The notes beneath the pieces were generated by a model. That model saw only the letters and a list, made by a program, of their open reading frames with translations. It was not told the DNA's origin and did no database searches. Of a stretch of 7,003 bases of DNA, positions 1-5,542 are shown in pieces. Source of the stretch: Bdellovibrionales bacterium (GTDB lineage: Bacteria; Bdellovibrionota; Bacteriovoracia; Bacteriovoracales; Bacteriovoracaceae). The DNA lies in contig SXUH01000333.1 of the NCBI GenBank assembly GCA_005791855.1, positions 1 to 7,003 on the forward strand, read 5' to 3'. The position numbers and the translations under genes are program-made. Every line of letters begins with the position of its first letter. The stretch's first letter is position 1.

Positions 1-1
1 C

Positions 2-457
2 AAGAACACGAGGTGCGAAGCCGTGAAGCTCGAAGGCGCCTTCCCCTACCAGGTGAAGCTCATCGAGCGCCTGACCCAGACCGGGATCGCCGTCATGGGA
101 CACATTGGCCTCACCCCCCAGTCCGTCCACCAGCTGGGCGGCTACTACACCCACGGCAAGACCGAAGACGATGCCCAGCGGCTCCTGCGGGAGGCGAAGT
201 CCCTCGAAGCCGCCGGAGTGTTCTCCCTGGTCCTCGAGTGCGTCGAAGAGCGGGTGGCGACGAAGATCTCCCGGGAGCTTTCCATCCCGACCATCGGCAT
301 CGGATCCGGCCCGGCCACCGACGGCCAGGTGCTGGTGATCAACGACCTTCTGAAGATGGGTCCGAAGACGCCGCCGAAGTTCTGCACCCCGATCGCCGAT
401 TTCTACAAGCTCAAGCAGGACCTCATCCGTGAGTACTTGAAGACCCAGAGGAAATGA
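2..457 (+). CDS. panB: 3-methyl-2-oxobutanoate hydroxymethyltransferase PanB, C-terminal part (5' end outside window)
   Basis: PanB transfers a hydroxymethyl group from 5,10-methylene-tetrahydrofolate to 2-oxoisovalerate, giving ketopantoate, the first committed step of pantothenate synthesis in the cytoplasm. The frame is already open at base 2 and gives 151 residues, against about 264 for the whole enzyme, so the first 110 or so residues lie outside. Visible family signatures, in order, are AVKLEG, GHIGLTPQSV, GGYYTHGKT, LVLECV (its Glu matches the catalytic Glu181 of E. coli PanB), IGIGSGPATDGQVLV and PKFCTPIADFY. The Mg-binding aspartates of the N-terminal half are not in view. The in-frame GTG at 23 is an internal Val, because the homology continues upstream of it. 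The TGA stop overlaps the next gene's ATG, so the two are probably translationally coupled. The assignment is firm. Confidence 0.96.
   Translation, partial: KNTRCEAVKLEGAFPYQVKLIERLTQTGIAVMGHIGLTPQSVHQLGGYYTHGKTEDDAQRLLREAKSLEAAGVFSLVLECVEERVATKISRELSIPTIGIGSGPATDGQVLVINDLLKMGPKTPPKFCTPIADFYKLKQDLIREYLKTQRK
447..453 (+). promoter_or_regulatory. Ribosome binding site that bears on the start of the coaX-like gene
   Basis: AGAGGAA sits just before a tandem ATGATG (454 and 457). Its GAGG core (448-451) ends only 2 bases before the first ATG but 5 before the second, so the second Met is the better-spaced start. Both starts are in the same frame and differ by one residue. Confidence 0.5.
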
Positions 458-1200
458 TGCAAGGACTCGTCACCATCGACTTCGGGAACTCCAATCCGCA
501 CGCGGGGATCTTCCACAAGGTAGACTCGAGCTGGAAGTTCCGCAAGGCCGTCCCGTGGGTCGAGCTGCACCTCGCCCTTAACCAGTACGGGATGGATCCG
601 CACAACACGGCCCTGGTCCTGGCGGAGGTGAAGCGCAGAGAGAGCGAGCTCCTCCCCCTGATTGAGAAGGGCTACCTCCTGACACGGGTGAAGGACTACT
701 GGAAGGGCGGCCGGTTCGCGGGGATGCCGGTGGCCTACGCCCACTCCCTCGGCGAAGACCGGCTGATCGAAGCCTTCTACTGCTACAAGAAGTTCAAGGA
801 GCCGCTCCTGCTCATCAACGCCGGAACCTACGTGACCATGGACGTGGTGAGTGAGAAGGGCTTCTGCGGCGGCTACATCATCCCGGGGATGAAGAGCTAC
901 TTTGCCAACTACCAGAACGCCGAGCTCCTGAAAGACGTCAGCCTTTCCATCCATTTCAAACACACCCTCCCAACCACCACATCGGAAGCCATGAGCGAAA
1001 GCTACACAGCCTTTGTCGCACTGGCCAAGAAGCTCACGCATGAGCATAACATCTCAAAAATAGTTCTCTCCGGAGGTGACGGAGAGATTTGGGAGGGTAT
1101 GTTGAAGAATGAAAGAATCCCTCAAGTTGTAGAATCCAACACGCATTTGATACACTGGGCGCTCCAATATTGGATGACAACGCAGATCGAACCACTATGA
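454..1200 (+). CDS. Type III pantothenate kinase-like protein (CoaX family), divergent active-site motif
   Basis: CoaX enzymes phosphorylate pantothenate with ATP, the first step of CoA synthesis proper. The 248-residue length fits the family (about 255). Visible motifs are IDFGNSN (residues 8-14, phosphate-1 loop), YAHSLGEDR (95-103, matching the family's vGxDR), INAGTYVTMD (121-130), GGYIIPGM (139-146) and LSGGDGE (205-211). In known type III kinases the fourth-block motif reads DxGTA, and its Asp is conserved and reported as the catalytic base. Here it is Asn122, and GTA has become GTY, so activity is uncertain. The second ATG (457) is better spaced from the ribosome site. The 3' end, from about 1040, is AT-rich and uses TCA, ATA, AGA, GTA and CTA. 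The gene lies between panB and coaBC with 4-base overlaps on both sides. The fold assignment is good; the kinase activity is inferred from context. Confidence 0.82.
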   Translation: MMQGLVTIDFGNSNPHAGIFHKVDSSWKFRKAVPWVELHLALNQYGMDPHNTALVLAEVKRRESELLPLIEKGYLLTRVKDYWKGGRFAGMPVAYAHSLGEDRLIEAFYCYKKFKEPLLLINAGTYVTMDVVSEKGFCGGYIIPGMKSYFANYQNAELLKDVSLSIHFKHTLPTTTSEAMSESYTAFVALAKKLTHEHNISKIVLSGGDGEIWEGMLKNERIPQVVESNTHLIHWALQYWMTTQIEPL

Positions 1201-2429
1201 AGTACCTACTCGGGATCACCGGCTCCATCGCAAGCTACAAGAGCATAGATGTGGCCCGCCAGCTTGTGAAGAACGGCCATGAGGTTAGGGTGGTGCTCAC
1301 GCAGGGAGCCCTGGAGTTCATCAAGCCCGAGGTCTTCCGCTACCTCGGTGTCCTGGACACCTACCTCCCGACCGATGACTTCGTTCCGTCCAAGCTCTCC
1401 AAGGACTCGACCGTCCTCCACATCGAACTCTTCAAGTGGGCGGACAAGCTCGTCGTCGCTCCACTGAGTGCCAATACCCTCTCGAGGTTCGCCCTGGGAC
1501 TCACCAACGACCTCCTCGGGAGCCTCTTCCTCGCGTGGGAGAAGAAGCCCGTGCTCCTGTTCCCGGCGATGAACACGGTGATGTGGAACGATCCCACCAC
1601 CCAGGAACACGTCCGGAAGCTGGGCCTTCGGCCCAACGTCGCCGTCGTCAATCCCGTCGCGGGCCTGCTCGCCTGTGGAGACATCGGCTCCGGGAAGTTC
1701 CCCGAGGTCGCGGCGGTCACGGACCTCATCGAAACCCTCGAGCCGCAGCTCAAGAAAAATAAATCGGTGATCGTCACCGCCGGGGCCACCGCGTCCCCCA
1801 TCGACCCCGTCCGGTACCTCACCAACCCGTCCAGCGGGAAGATGGGAATCTCCGTCGCGAAGGCATTCCTGCGGAGCGGTTACCGGGTGACCGTCCTCGC
1901 GGGACACGAGTGCTCGCCCGAGGTGGAGAACCTCCGGGGCCACCCGGGGTTCGAGCTCCACAGGACTCCCACCACCGAGCTCATGAAGCAAAAAGCCGTG
2001 GACCTCTTCCCCGCCGCCGATCTCTACATTTCCACCGGCGCCATCGCGGACATCGAATTCGAAACCACGCAGACCAAGATTAAGAAAGAAGCCTTCGGGT
2101 CTTCCCTCCCCTTCCGCCAGGCCGCGGACATCCTCCAGCACGTCTTGAAGCTCAAGAAGCCGCGGCAGAAGATCGTGAGCTTCGCCGCGGAGACCGAGAC
2201 CACCAGGGAGGTCTTCGCCGAGAAGATGAACCGCAAGCCGGTGGACCTCATGGTAGGAAACAAGGTAAGCAACGGGCTCATCGGCGCGCCGGAGGTCCGG
2301 GGCTTCAAGGCCGACGACGGCGAGTACTTCTTCGTCGAACCCGAAGGGATCCACGGCCCGTACCCGCTGACCAAGAAGCAGGTCGGCGAGAAGCTCGTGG
2401 CCTGGTTCGAGGGGGCGCAGGCATGGTGA
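1197..2429 (+). CDS. coaBC: Bifunctional phosphopantothenoylcysteine decarboxylase / phosphopantothenate-cysteine ligase CoaBC (Dfp)
   Basis: This fused enzyme joins cysteine to 4'-phosphopantothenate (CoaB) and decarboxylates the product to 4'-phosphopantetheine (CoaC). It has 410 residues; E. coli Dfp has 406. The FMN-binding CoaC half (about 1-185) shows GITGSIASYK, HIEL with His75 (the E. coli catalytic His75), APLSANTLSRFALGLTNDLL, PAMNTVMW and the substrate-lid ACGDIGSGK with Cys160. The CoaB half (about 188-410) shows VTAGATASPIDPVRYLTN, whose Asn210 matches the Asn of the family's NxSSGKMG motif, then PSSGKMG, TKIKKE, SFAAET and DLMVGNKV. Start: the ATG at 1197 overlaps the previous TGA as ATGA and begins exactly at the conserved KYLLGITGSIA. 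A TTG at 1170 is in frame but lies inside the upstream gene. No clear ribosome site precedes 1197, which fits coupling by re-initiation. All key residues are present. Confidence 0.97.
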   Translation: MKYLLGITGSIASYKSIDVARQLVKNGHEVRVVLTQGALEFIKPEVFRYLGVLDTYLPTDDFVPSKLSKDSTVLHIELFKWADKLVVAPLSANTLSRFALGLTNDLLGSLFLAWEKKPVLLFPAMNTVMWNDPTTQEHVRKLGLRPNVAVVNPVAGLLACGDIGSGKFPEVAAVTDLIETLEPQLKKNKSVIVTAGATASPIDPVRYLTNPSSGKMGISVAKAFLRSGYRVTVLAGHECSPEVENLRGHPGFELHRTPTTELMKQKAVDLFPAADLYISTGAIADIEFETTQTKIKKEAFGSSLPFRQAADILQHVLKLKKPRQKIVSFAAETETTREVFAEKMNRKPVDLMVGNKVSNGLIGAPEVRGFKADDGEYFFVEPEGIHGPYPLTKKQVGEKLVAWFEGAQAW

Positions 2430-3271
2430 CCCTCATCAGGAAAACCGCCGAGCTCGTCTCCGCGCGGGCCCCGGAAACGAGTCCCGTGGGCTTCGTTCCG
2501 ACCATGGGCAACCTCCACGCGGGCCACATCTCCCTCCTCGAGCGAGCGCTGCGGGAGTTCGACACCGTCTACTTTTCCATCTTCGTTAACCCCAAGCAGT
2601 TCGGCCCCAACGAGGACTTCACCCGCTACCCGCGGACGCTGGAGAACGACCTCGCGCTCATCGAAGCCTCTGGAGCGAAGTTTCAGGGGAAGCGGATCAT
2701 CGTCTACTCTCCCGAGTCCTCCGAGGTCTATCCGGAGGGCCAGGGCCAGACGGTGGAGGTCCTGGGGGTGACGACGGACCTCGAAGGGGCCCTGAGGCCT
2801 GGCCACTTCGCCGGCGTGGCGACCGTGGTCCACCGGCTCTTCGAACTGGTGAGGCCAACCGTCGCGTACTTCGGCCTGAAGGACTACCAGCAGTACCTCG
2901 TGATCAGACAGATGGTCGCCGACCTGTGCCTCCCGGTAAAGATCATCGGCATGCCCATCGTCCGGGAGCCATCGGGCCTTGCGCTCTCGAGCCGGAACCA
3001 GTACCTGAGCGCGGAGGAGCGGCAACAGGGCCTCGTGCTCTCGCAGACCCTGCGGAAGATCGTCGACCTGATCCGGACGAAGCGAGACCTCCGGGAAGCC
3101 AAGGCCCTCAGCGCCGAAGCCCTGCGGGACCCCCGCTGGAACTACCTCGAGATCCGCGACGCCGAGACGCTGTCGACCGACACCAGGAGAAGTAAGAACC
3201 TCACCGTCCTCGGCGTCTTCCAGCTCGGGACGACGCGCCTCCTGGACAACATGCAAGTGGAGCTCCCATGA
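2423..3271 (+). CDS. panC: Pantothenate synthetase PanC (pantoate-beta-alanine ligase)
   Basis: PanC activates pantoate with ATP and condenses the pantoyl-adenylate with beta-alanine to give pantothenate. It has 282 residues; the E. coli enzyme has 283. The nucleotidyltransferase HxxH motif is in PTMGNLHAGH (26-35, His32 and His35). It is followed by SIFVNPKQFGPNEDFTRYPR (52-71), ALRPGHFAGVATVV (123-136), YFGLKDYQQ (149-157) and the KMSKS-like LALSSRNQYLS (186-196). The shorter, variable C-terminal domain follows. The ATG at 2423 lies 7 bases inside the coaBC end and follows a strong purine run, GAGGGGG (2409-2415), at 7-base spacing, so this start is well supported. Its stop overlaps the hflX ATG. 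The enzyme acts upstream of the coaX-like and CoaBC steps, although its gene lies downstream. I see no missing catalytic residue. Confidence 0.97.
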   Translation: MVTLIRKTAELVSARAPETSPVGFVPTMGNLHAGHISLLERALREFDTVYFSIFVNPKQFGPNEDFTRYPRTLENDLALIEASGAKFQGKRIIVYSPESSEVYPEGQGQTVEVLGVTTDLEGALRPGHFAGVATVVHRLFELVRPTVAYFGLKDYQQYLVIRQMVADLCLPVKIIGMPIVREPSGLALSSRNQYLSAEERQQGLVLSQTLRKIVDLIRTKRDLREAKALSAEALRDPRWNYLEIRDAETLSTDTRRSKNLTVLGVFQLGTTRLLDNMQVELP

Positions 3272-4602
3272 ATCACGAAGAGTTTAAACTACCGCTGGGC
3301 CAGAAGGCCTCCCTCGTGTCCATCGTCTGCGACAAGTTCGAGAGCCACTCCACCATCCTGGAGACGAACAACTCGCTCAGGGAACTCCGGGAGCTCCTCC
3401 GGACCCTGGGCCTCGTCGACGGCGAGGAGTACGTCCAGAACCGCAAGCAGATCGACCCGGCCACCATGCTGGGAGAGGGGAAGCTCTCCGAGATCGCCGA
3501 CGCCGCCCGGGAGGAAGGCTCGAGCCTCCTCGTCTTCGACTTCGAACTCACGGCCTCCCAGGTGCGGAACATCAAGGAGATCACCAAGCTCGAGGTGGTG
3601 GACCGGAACACGGTCATCCTCGAGATCTTCGCCCACCACGCGCGGACCAAGGAAGCCAAGATCCAGATCGAGATCTCCCGGCTCCGGTACCTCCTCCCGC
3701 GGCTCACCTCCATGTGGGGCCACTTCACCAAGCAGCGAGGGGGCGGGATGGCCGTGGGTGGTGAGGGCGAGCAGCAGCTCGAGCTCGACCGGCGGATGGT
3801 CCGCGAGCGCATCGAGATGTACAAGCGGCAGCTCGAAGAGGTCCAGCGGTCCCGCGAGCAGCAGCGGAAGAAGCGGCAGAACCAGGCCGTCACCGCGGCC
3901 CTCGTGGGCTACACCAACGCGGGGAAGTCGTCCCTCATGAACCGGCTCTGCCGGGTGAACGTCCTCGAGGAGAACAAGCTCTTCGCGACCCTCGACTCGA
4001 CCTTCCGGACCCTCAACCCGGACTCGAAGCCGCCGATGATCATGATCGACACGGTGGGGTTCATCTCGAACCTCCCGAACACGCTCATCGAAGGGTTCAA
4101 GACCACCCTCGAGTCCGCCATGGAAGCGGACCTCCTGCTCATCGTCTGCGACATCTCCGATCCGAACTACCAGAAGCACCTGCGGGTCACCCAGGAAGTC
4201 CTGAAGGAGCTCAAGATCGAGGAGAAGCAGCAGATCATCGTCTTCAACAAGAAGGACCTCCTGAGCGACCCGGTCCGCGCCCGGATCATCATGCGGAACT
4301 ACCCGAACTCCTTCCTCGTCTCCTCGTACGACGAGGAGGACATGCGGGGCCTGCGGGAGTACGTCATCAACTTCTTCCTCTCGAAGCAGGACCACTACGA
4401 CCTCTTCGTCCCCTACGAAGACGGCGAATCGCACTCGCGCATCCGCGGCAACGCCAACATCATAAACACGGTGTCTCACGAGCAGGGGATCTTCTACCGC
4501 ATCCGCATCCCGGATTTCATCTTCCAGCAGCTCGGGTTGAACAGCTTCATCCTCGCTCCCGCCGAGGCGAAGGAGTGGGAGCAAAATCGCTCGCACCTCT
4601 AG
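3268..4602 (+). CDS. hflX: Ribosome-associated GTPase HflX
   Basis: HflX proteins are GTPases (and in some species ATPases) that bind 50S subunits and split stalled ribosomes, for example after heat stress. This one has 444 residues. Layout: N-terminal HflX domain (about 10-115, with IDPATMLGEGKLSEI), a middle coiled-coil region (about 120-205, with SRLRYLLPRL and the RGGG segment at 157-160) and the G domain. Its G1 is GYTNAGKSS (214-222), G2 is around ATLDST (240-245), G3 is DTVGF (261-265) and G4 is NKKD (327-330). G5 is weak: VSSYDEEDM (351-359) replaces the usual SAxxGxG. The C-terminal domain ends near 444. The start ATG overlaps the panC stop (ATGA) with GGAG 5 bases upstream, so it reads as the last gene of the CoA operon. 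No metabolic link to CoA is implied. Family assignment is secure. Confidence 0.95.
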   Translation: MNHEEFKLPLGQKASLVSIVCDKFESHSTILETNNSLRELRELLRTLGLVDGEEYVQNRKQIDPATMLGEGKLSEIADAAREEGSSLLVFDFELTASQVRNIKEITKLEVVDRNTVILEIFAHHARTKEAKIQIEISRLRYLLPRLTSMWGHFTKQRGGGMAVGGEGEQQLELDRRMVRERIEMYKRQLEEVQRSREQQRKKRQNQAVTAALVGYTNAGKSSLMNRLCRVNVLEENKLFATLDSTFRTLNPDSKPPMIMIDTVGFISNLPNTLIEGFKTTLESAMEADLLLIVCDISDPNYQKHLRVTQEVLKELKIEEKQQIIVFNKKDLLSDPVRARIIMRNYPNSFLVSSYDEEDMRGLREYVINFFLSKQDHYDLFVPYEDGESHSRIRGNANIINTVSHEQGIFYRIRIPDFIFQQLGLNSFILAPAEAKEWEQNRSHL

Positions 4603-4608
4603 TTTTTT
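4564..4608 (+). terminator. Possible intrinsic terminator at the end of hflX
   Basis: Around the hflX stop, GAGC (4579-4582) can pair with GCTC (4589-4592) across a 6-base AAAATC loop, and this extends past a G-G mismatch by GTG/CAC. An outer GAGG (4564-4567) can pair with CCTC (4596-4599). Six T residues (4603-4608) follow directly after the stop codon. The stem is interrupted, so termination may be weak. Folding was done by eye. Confidence 0.35.
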
Positions 4609-4637
4609 GCTTGTTCTTGTGTCCAAAACCCTCTAAC
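4607..4637 (+). promoter_or_regulatory. Weak candidate promoter for the DnaA domain I gene
   Basis: In the only gap before the next + gene, TTGCTT (4607-4612) and TCTAAC (4632-4637) lie 19 bases apart. Each matches its sigma70 consensus only in part (3/6 and 4/6). A start about 7 bases downstream would give a leader of only 5 to 6 bases, which fits the lack of any purine-rich ribosome site before the ATG at 4650. Confidence 0.22.
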
Positions 4638-4649
4638 CTTTTTCCCTCG

Positions 4650-5075
4650 ATGAAAAAAACTAGAGTGATCAAGCCGAAGACCGATCTCAAGACCAGATGG
4701 ACCGCGCGCCAGACCGGGCTGAAGGAAAAGAGCCTGAAGCTCGCCCATCCGGTGGTGAAGGCTTCCTACCTCTGGTCCGTGCTCACGGAGCAGCTCAGCG
4801 ACGTCCTGGGCCCCGAGGTCCACCACCAGTGGTTCAAGCAGGTCAAGCCGCTCGTGATCTCCCACAACGTCCTCATCCTCGAGGTCCCGAATCACTTCTC
4901 CGCACAGTGGATCCACACCCACTACCACGAGCTGGTCGACGTGCTCCTCTCCGTGATGGATAAGCGACTCAGTTCTTTCTTCGTCTCCCAGTCCGAGAGA
5001 CACGTCAGGAATTTAACGGAAAGCGCCGCTTCTGAAATAAAGCGTCAGGCCGAAGATGAGGAAGGCAAGGATTAG
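4650..5075 (+). CDS. Stand-alone DnaA domain I-like protein with basic N-terminal extension
   Basis: The predicted protein has 141 residues. Residues 40-103 read as the N-terminal domain of the replication initiator DnaA. Trp42, Trp61, Phe83 and Trp87 fall at the spacing of E. coli DnaA Trp6, Trp25, Phe46 and Trp50, with the hallmark PNHFSAQW at 80-87. No AAA+ ATPase or DNA-binding domain follows, so this is not DnaA. In DnaA, domain I mediates self-association and contacts with DnaB helicase and regulators. The position of E. coli Glu21 (DnaB contact) is Val57 here, with Glu next to it. Residues 1-30 carry about 11 Lys/Arg, and the tail (124-141) is acidic and low-complexity. The ATG at 4650 is chosen because an upstream in-frame GTG (4575) lies inside hflX and would add a segment that looks non-coding. 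No ribosome site is visible. A role in replication control or helicase loading is only inference. Confidence 0.75.
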   Translation: MKKTRVIKPKTDLKTRWTARQTGLKEKSLKLAHPVVKASYLWSVLTEQLSDVLGPEVHHQWFKQVKPLVISHNVLILEVPNHFSAQWIHTHYHELVDVLLSVMDKRLSSFFVSQSERHVRNLTESAASEIKRQAEDEEGKD

Positions 5076-5108
5076 GCCGACGGCCATGATCCAGTTTTCT
5101 TTTTTCAT
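5013..5108 (-). CDS. Single-pass membrane microprotein, 31 residues (antisense to the end of the DnaA domain I gene)
   Basis: An ATG at 5108 on the minus strand opens 31 codons ending in TAA (5015-5013). The N-terminus MKKENW is followed by about 20 hydrophobic residues (6-25, including GLILAFLIFG), then RSGAFR: a typical one-span small membrane protein. Upstream are a -35/-10 pair and an ATG where the transcript should start, so it would be leaderless; there is no ribosome site. Its last 21 codons, including the stop, lie codon for codon opposite the + strand gene's end. That caveat matters, because Asp/Glu/Lys codons read backwards give Ile/Leu/Phe. However, a third of the hydrophobic stretch and the whole N-terminus lie beyond the + strand stop. 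In the overlap, third-position GC is also higher on this strand (13 of 20) than on the other (10 of 22). I recognise no family. A role at the membrane is all that can be inferred. Confidence 0.52.
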   Translation of the reverse strand: MKKENWIMAVGLILAFLIFGLTLYFRSGAFR

Positions 5109-5114
5109 TCGAAG

Positions 5115-5144
5115 AGTATAGCTGGAGAGACTTCGCTATGTCAG
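5115..5144 (-). promoter_or_regulatory. Sigma70-type promoter for the 31-residue membrane protein, leaderless geometry
   Basis: On the minus strand, CTGACA (5144-5139, 5/6 to the -35 consensus) is followed after 18 bases by TATACT (5120-5115, 5/6 to the -10 consensus). Six bases later comes the ATG at 5108, right where transcription would begin. The -35 overlaps the last two sense codons of the upstream receiver gene. Confidence 0.55.
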
Positions 5145-5492
5145 GCGTTTATACATGGCTTCGATCTGCGTAGGAACGTCGAACGGATTGAAGGGCCGCT
5201 GGATCTCTCCGAGGAGCTTCGGGACGAAGCCGAGGTTGTCCTTGTTTCCGAGGTAGATCACCGGCACCTCGGAGAGGGCGGCCGATGCCTGGTACTGCTT
5301 CTCCAGAGCCTCTTGGTACCTGACGGCCGTCTCACTATCCAGGACGATGACCTCGGGCTTCAGATCGTCCACGAGGTAGGTGAAGTCTTCCGCCGAATTC
5401 AGCGTGTAGAAAGGTAACTCCTTCTTTTTGTAGACCCGCTCCAGGAGGTCCGTCACGAACGCGTTCTGATCGATCCAAAGAACCAGACCCAT
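5136..5492 (-). CDS. Single-domain response-regulator receiver-like protein, degenerate active site
   Basis: The 118-residue protein has the pattern of a CheY-type receiver domain and no output domain. Strand 1 is LVLWIDQN (3-10), strand 3 is PEVIVLDSE (46-54) with the phospho-acceptor position Asp52, strand 4 is VPVIYLGN (76-83) and strand 5 is IQRPFNPFDV (97-106). The acidic pair is reduced to Asp8-Gln9, the usual Thr/Ser is Gly82, and the invariant Lys before the Pro is Arg99. The acceptor Asp survives, but the residues that bind Mg and stabilise the phosphorylated state are mostly lost, so signalling by ordinary phosphorelay is doubtful. The ATG at 5492 is chosen because the receiver fold begins immediately there; AAGGGA lies 10 bases upstream. 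A TTG at 5513 would add 7 residues. The gene is divergent from the 94-residue protein gene. No kinase gene is nearby. Confidence 0.78.
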   Translation of the reverse strand: MGLVLWIDQNAFVTDLLERVYKKKELPFYTLNSAEDFTYLVDDLKPEVIVLDSETAVRYQEALEKQYQASAALSEVPVIYLGNKDNLGFVPKLLGEIQRPFNPFDVPTQIEAMYKRLT

Positions 5493-5505
5493 AGCCCCAT
5501 ATCCC

Positions 5506-5514
5506 TTTGACAAA
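5506..5514. promoter_or_regulatory. Odd palindrome TTTGACAAA between divergent genes
   Basis: TTTGACAAA is symmetric around its central A. It contains the perfect -35 hexamer of the + strand gene and lies 14 bases before the ATG of the minus-strand receiver gene. Any protein bound here would touch both divergent units. It may equally be just the -35 element. Confidence 0.2.
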
Positions 5515-5536
5515 CGATGGGCATGATTACTACCAT
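5507..5536 (+). promoter_or_regulatory. Promoter for the 94-residue acidic protein, leaderless geometry
   Basis: A perfect TTGACA (5507-5512) is followed after 18 bases by TACCAT (5531-5536, 4/6 to consensus), then 6 bases, then the ATG at 5543. There is no purine-rich ribosome site before that ATG. The TTG of the -35 happens to be an in-frame alternative start codon, which I discount for this reason. Confidence 0.5.
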
Positions 5537-5542
5537 CCCCGC

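Noticed and set aside
1170..1196. TTG at 1170 as the start of coaBC
   Set aside because: The conserved CoaC N-terminus begins right after the ATG at 1197, which also forms the ATGA overlap seen at other junctions.
1206..2354. A 382-codon antisense ORF over coaBC
   Set aside because: It is the same codon-aligned shadow effect in a GC-rich gene, and the sense strand has complete CoaBC motifs.
2024..3256. A 410-codon antisense ORF over panC and the end of coaBC
   Set aside because: It is codon-aligned with panC, carries no domain signature, and crosses two firmly identified genes.
3289..4626. A 445-codon antisense ORF covering nearly all of hflX
   Set aside because: It is codon-aligned with hflX and exists because hflX avoids TTA, CTA and TCA. 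Its product is a string of Val, Leu, Asp and Glu with no recognisable domain.
4575..4649. Longer N-terminus for the DnaA domain I protein from a GTG at 4575 (its LVFCLFLC stretch looks like a signal peptide)
   Set aside because: It would overlap the end of hflX and translate the T-rich putative terminator, and a secreted DnaA domain makes no sense. The ATG at 4650 is preferred.
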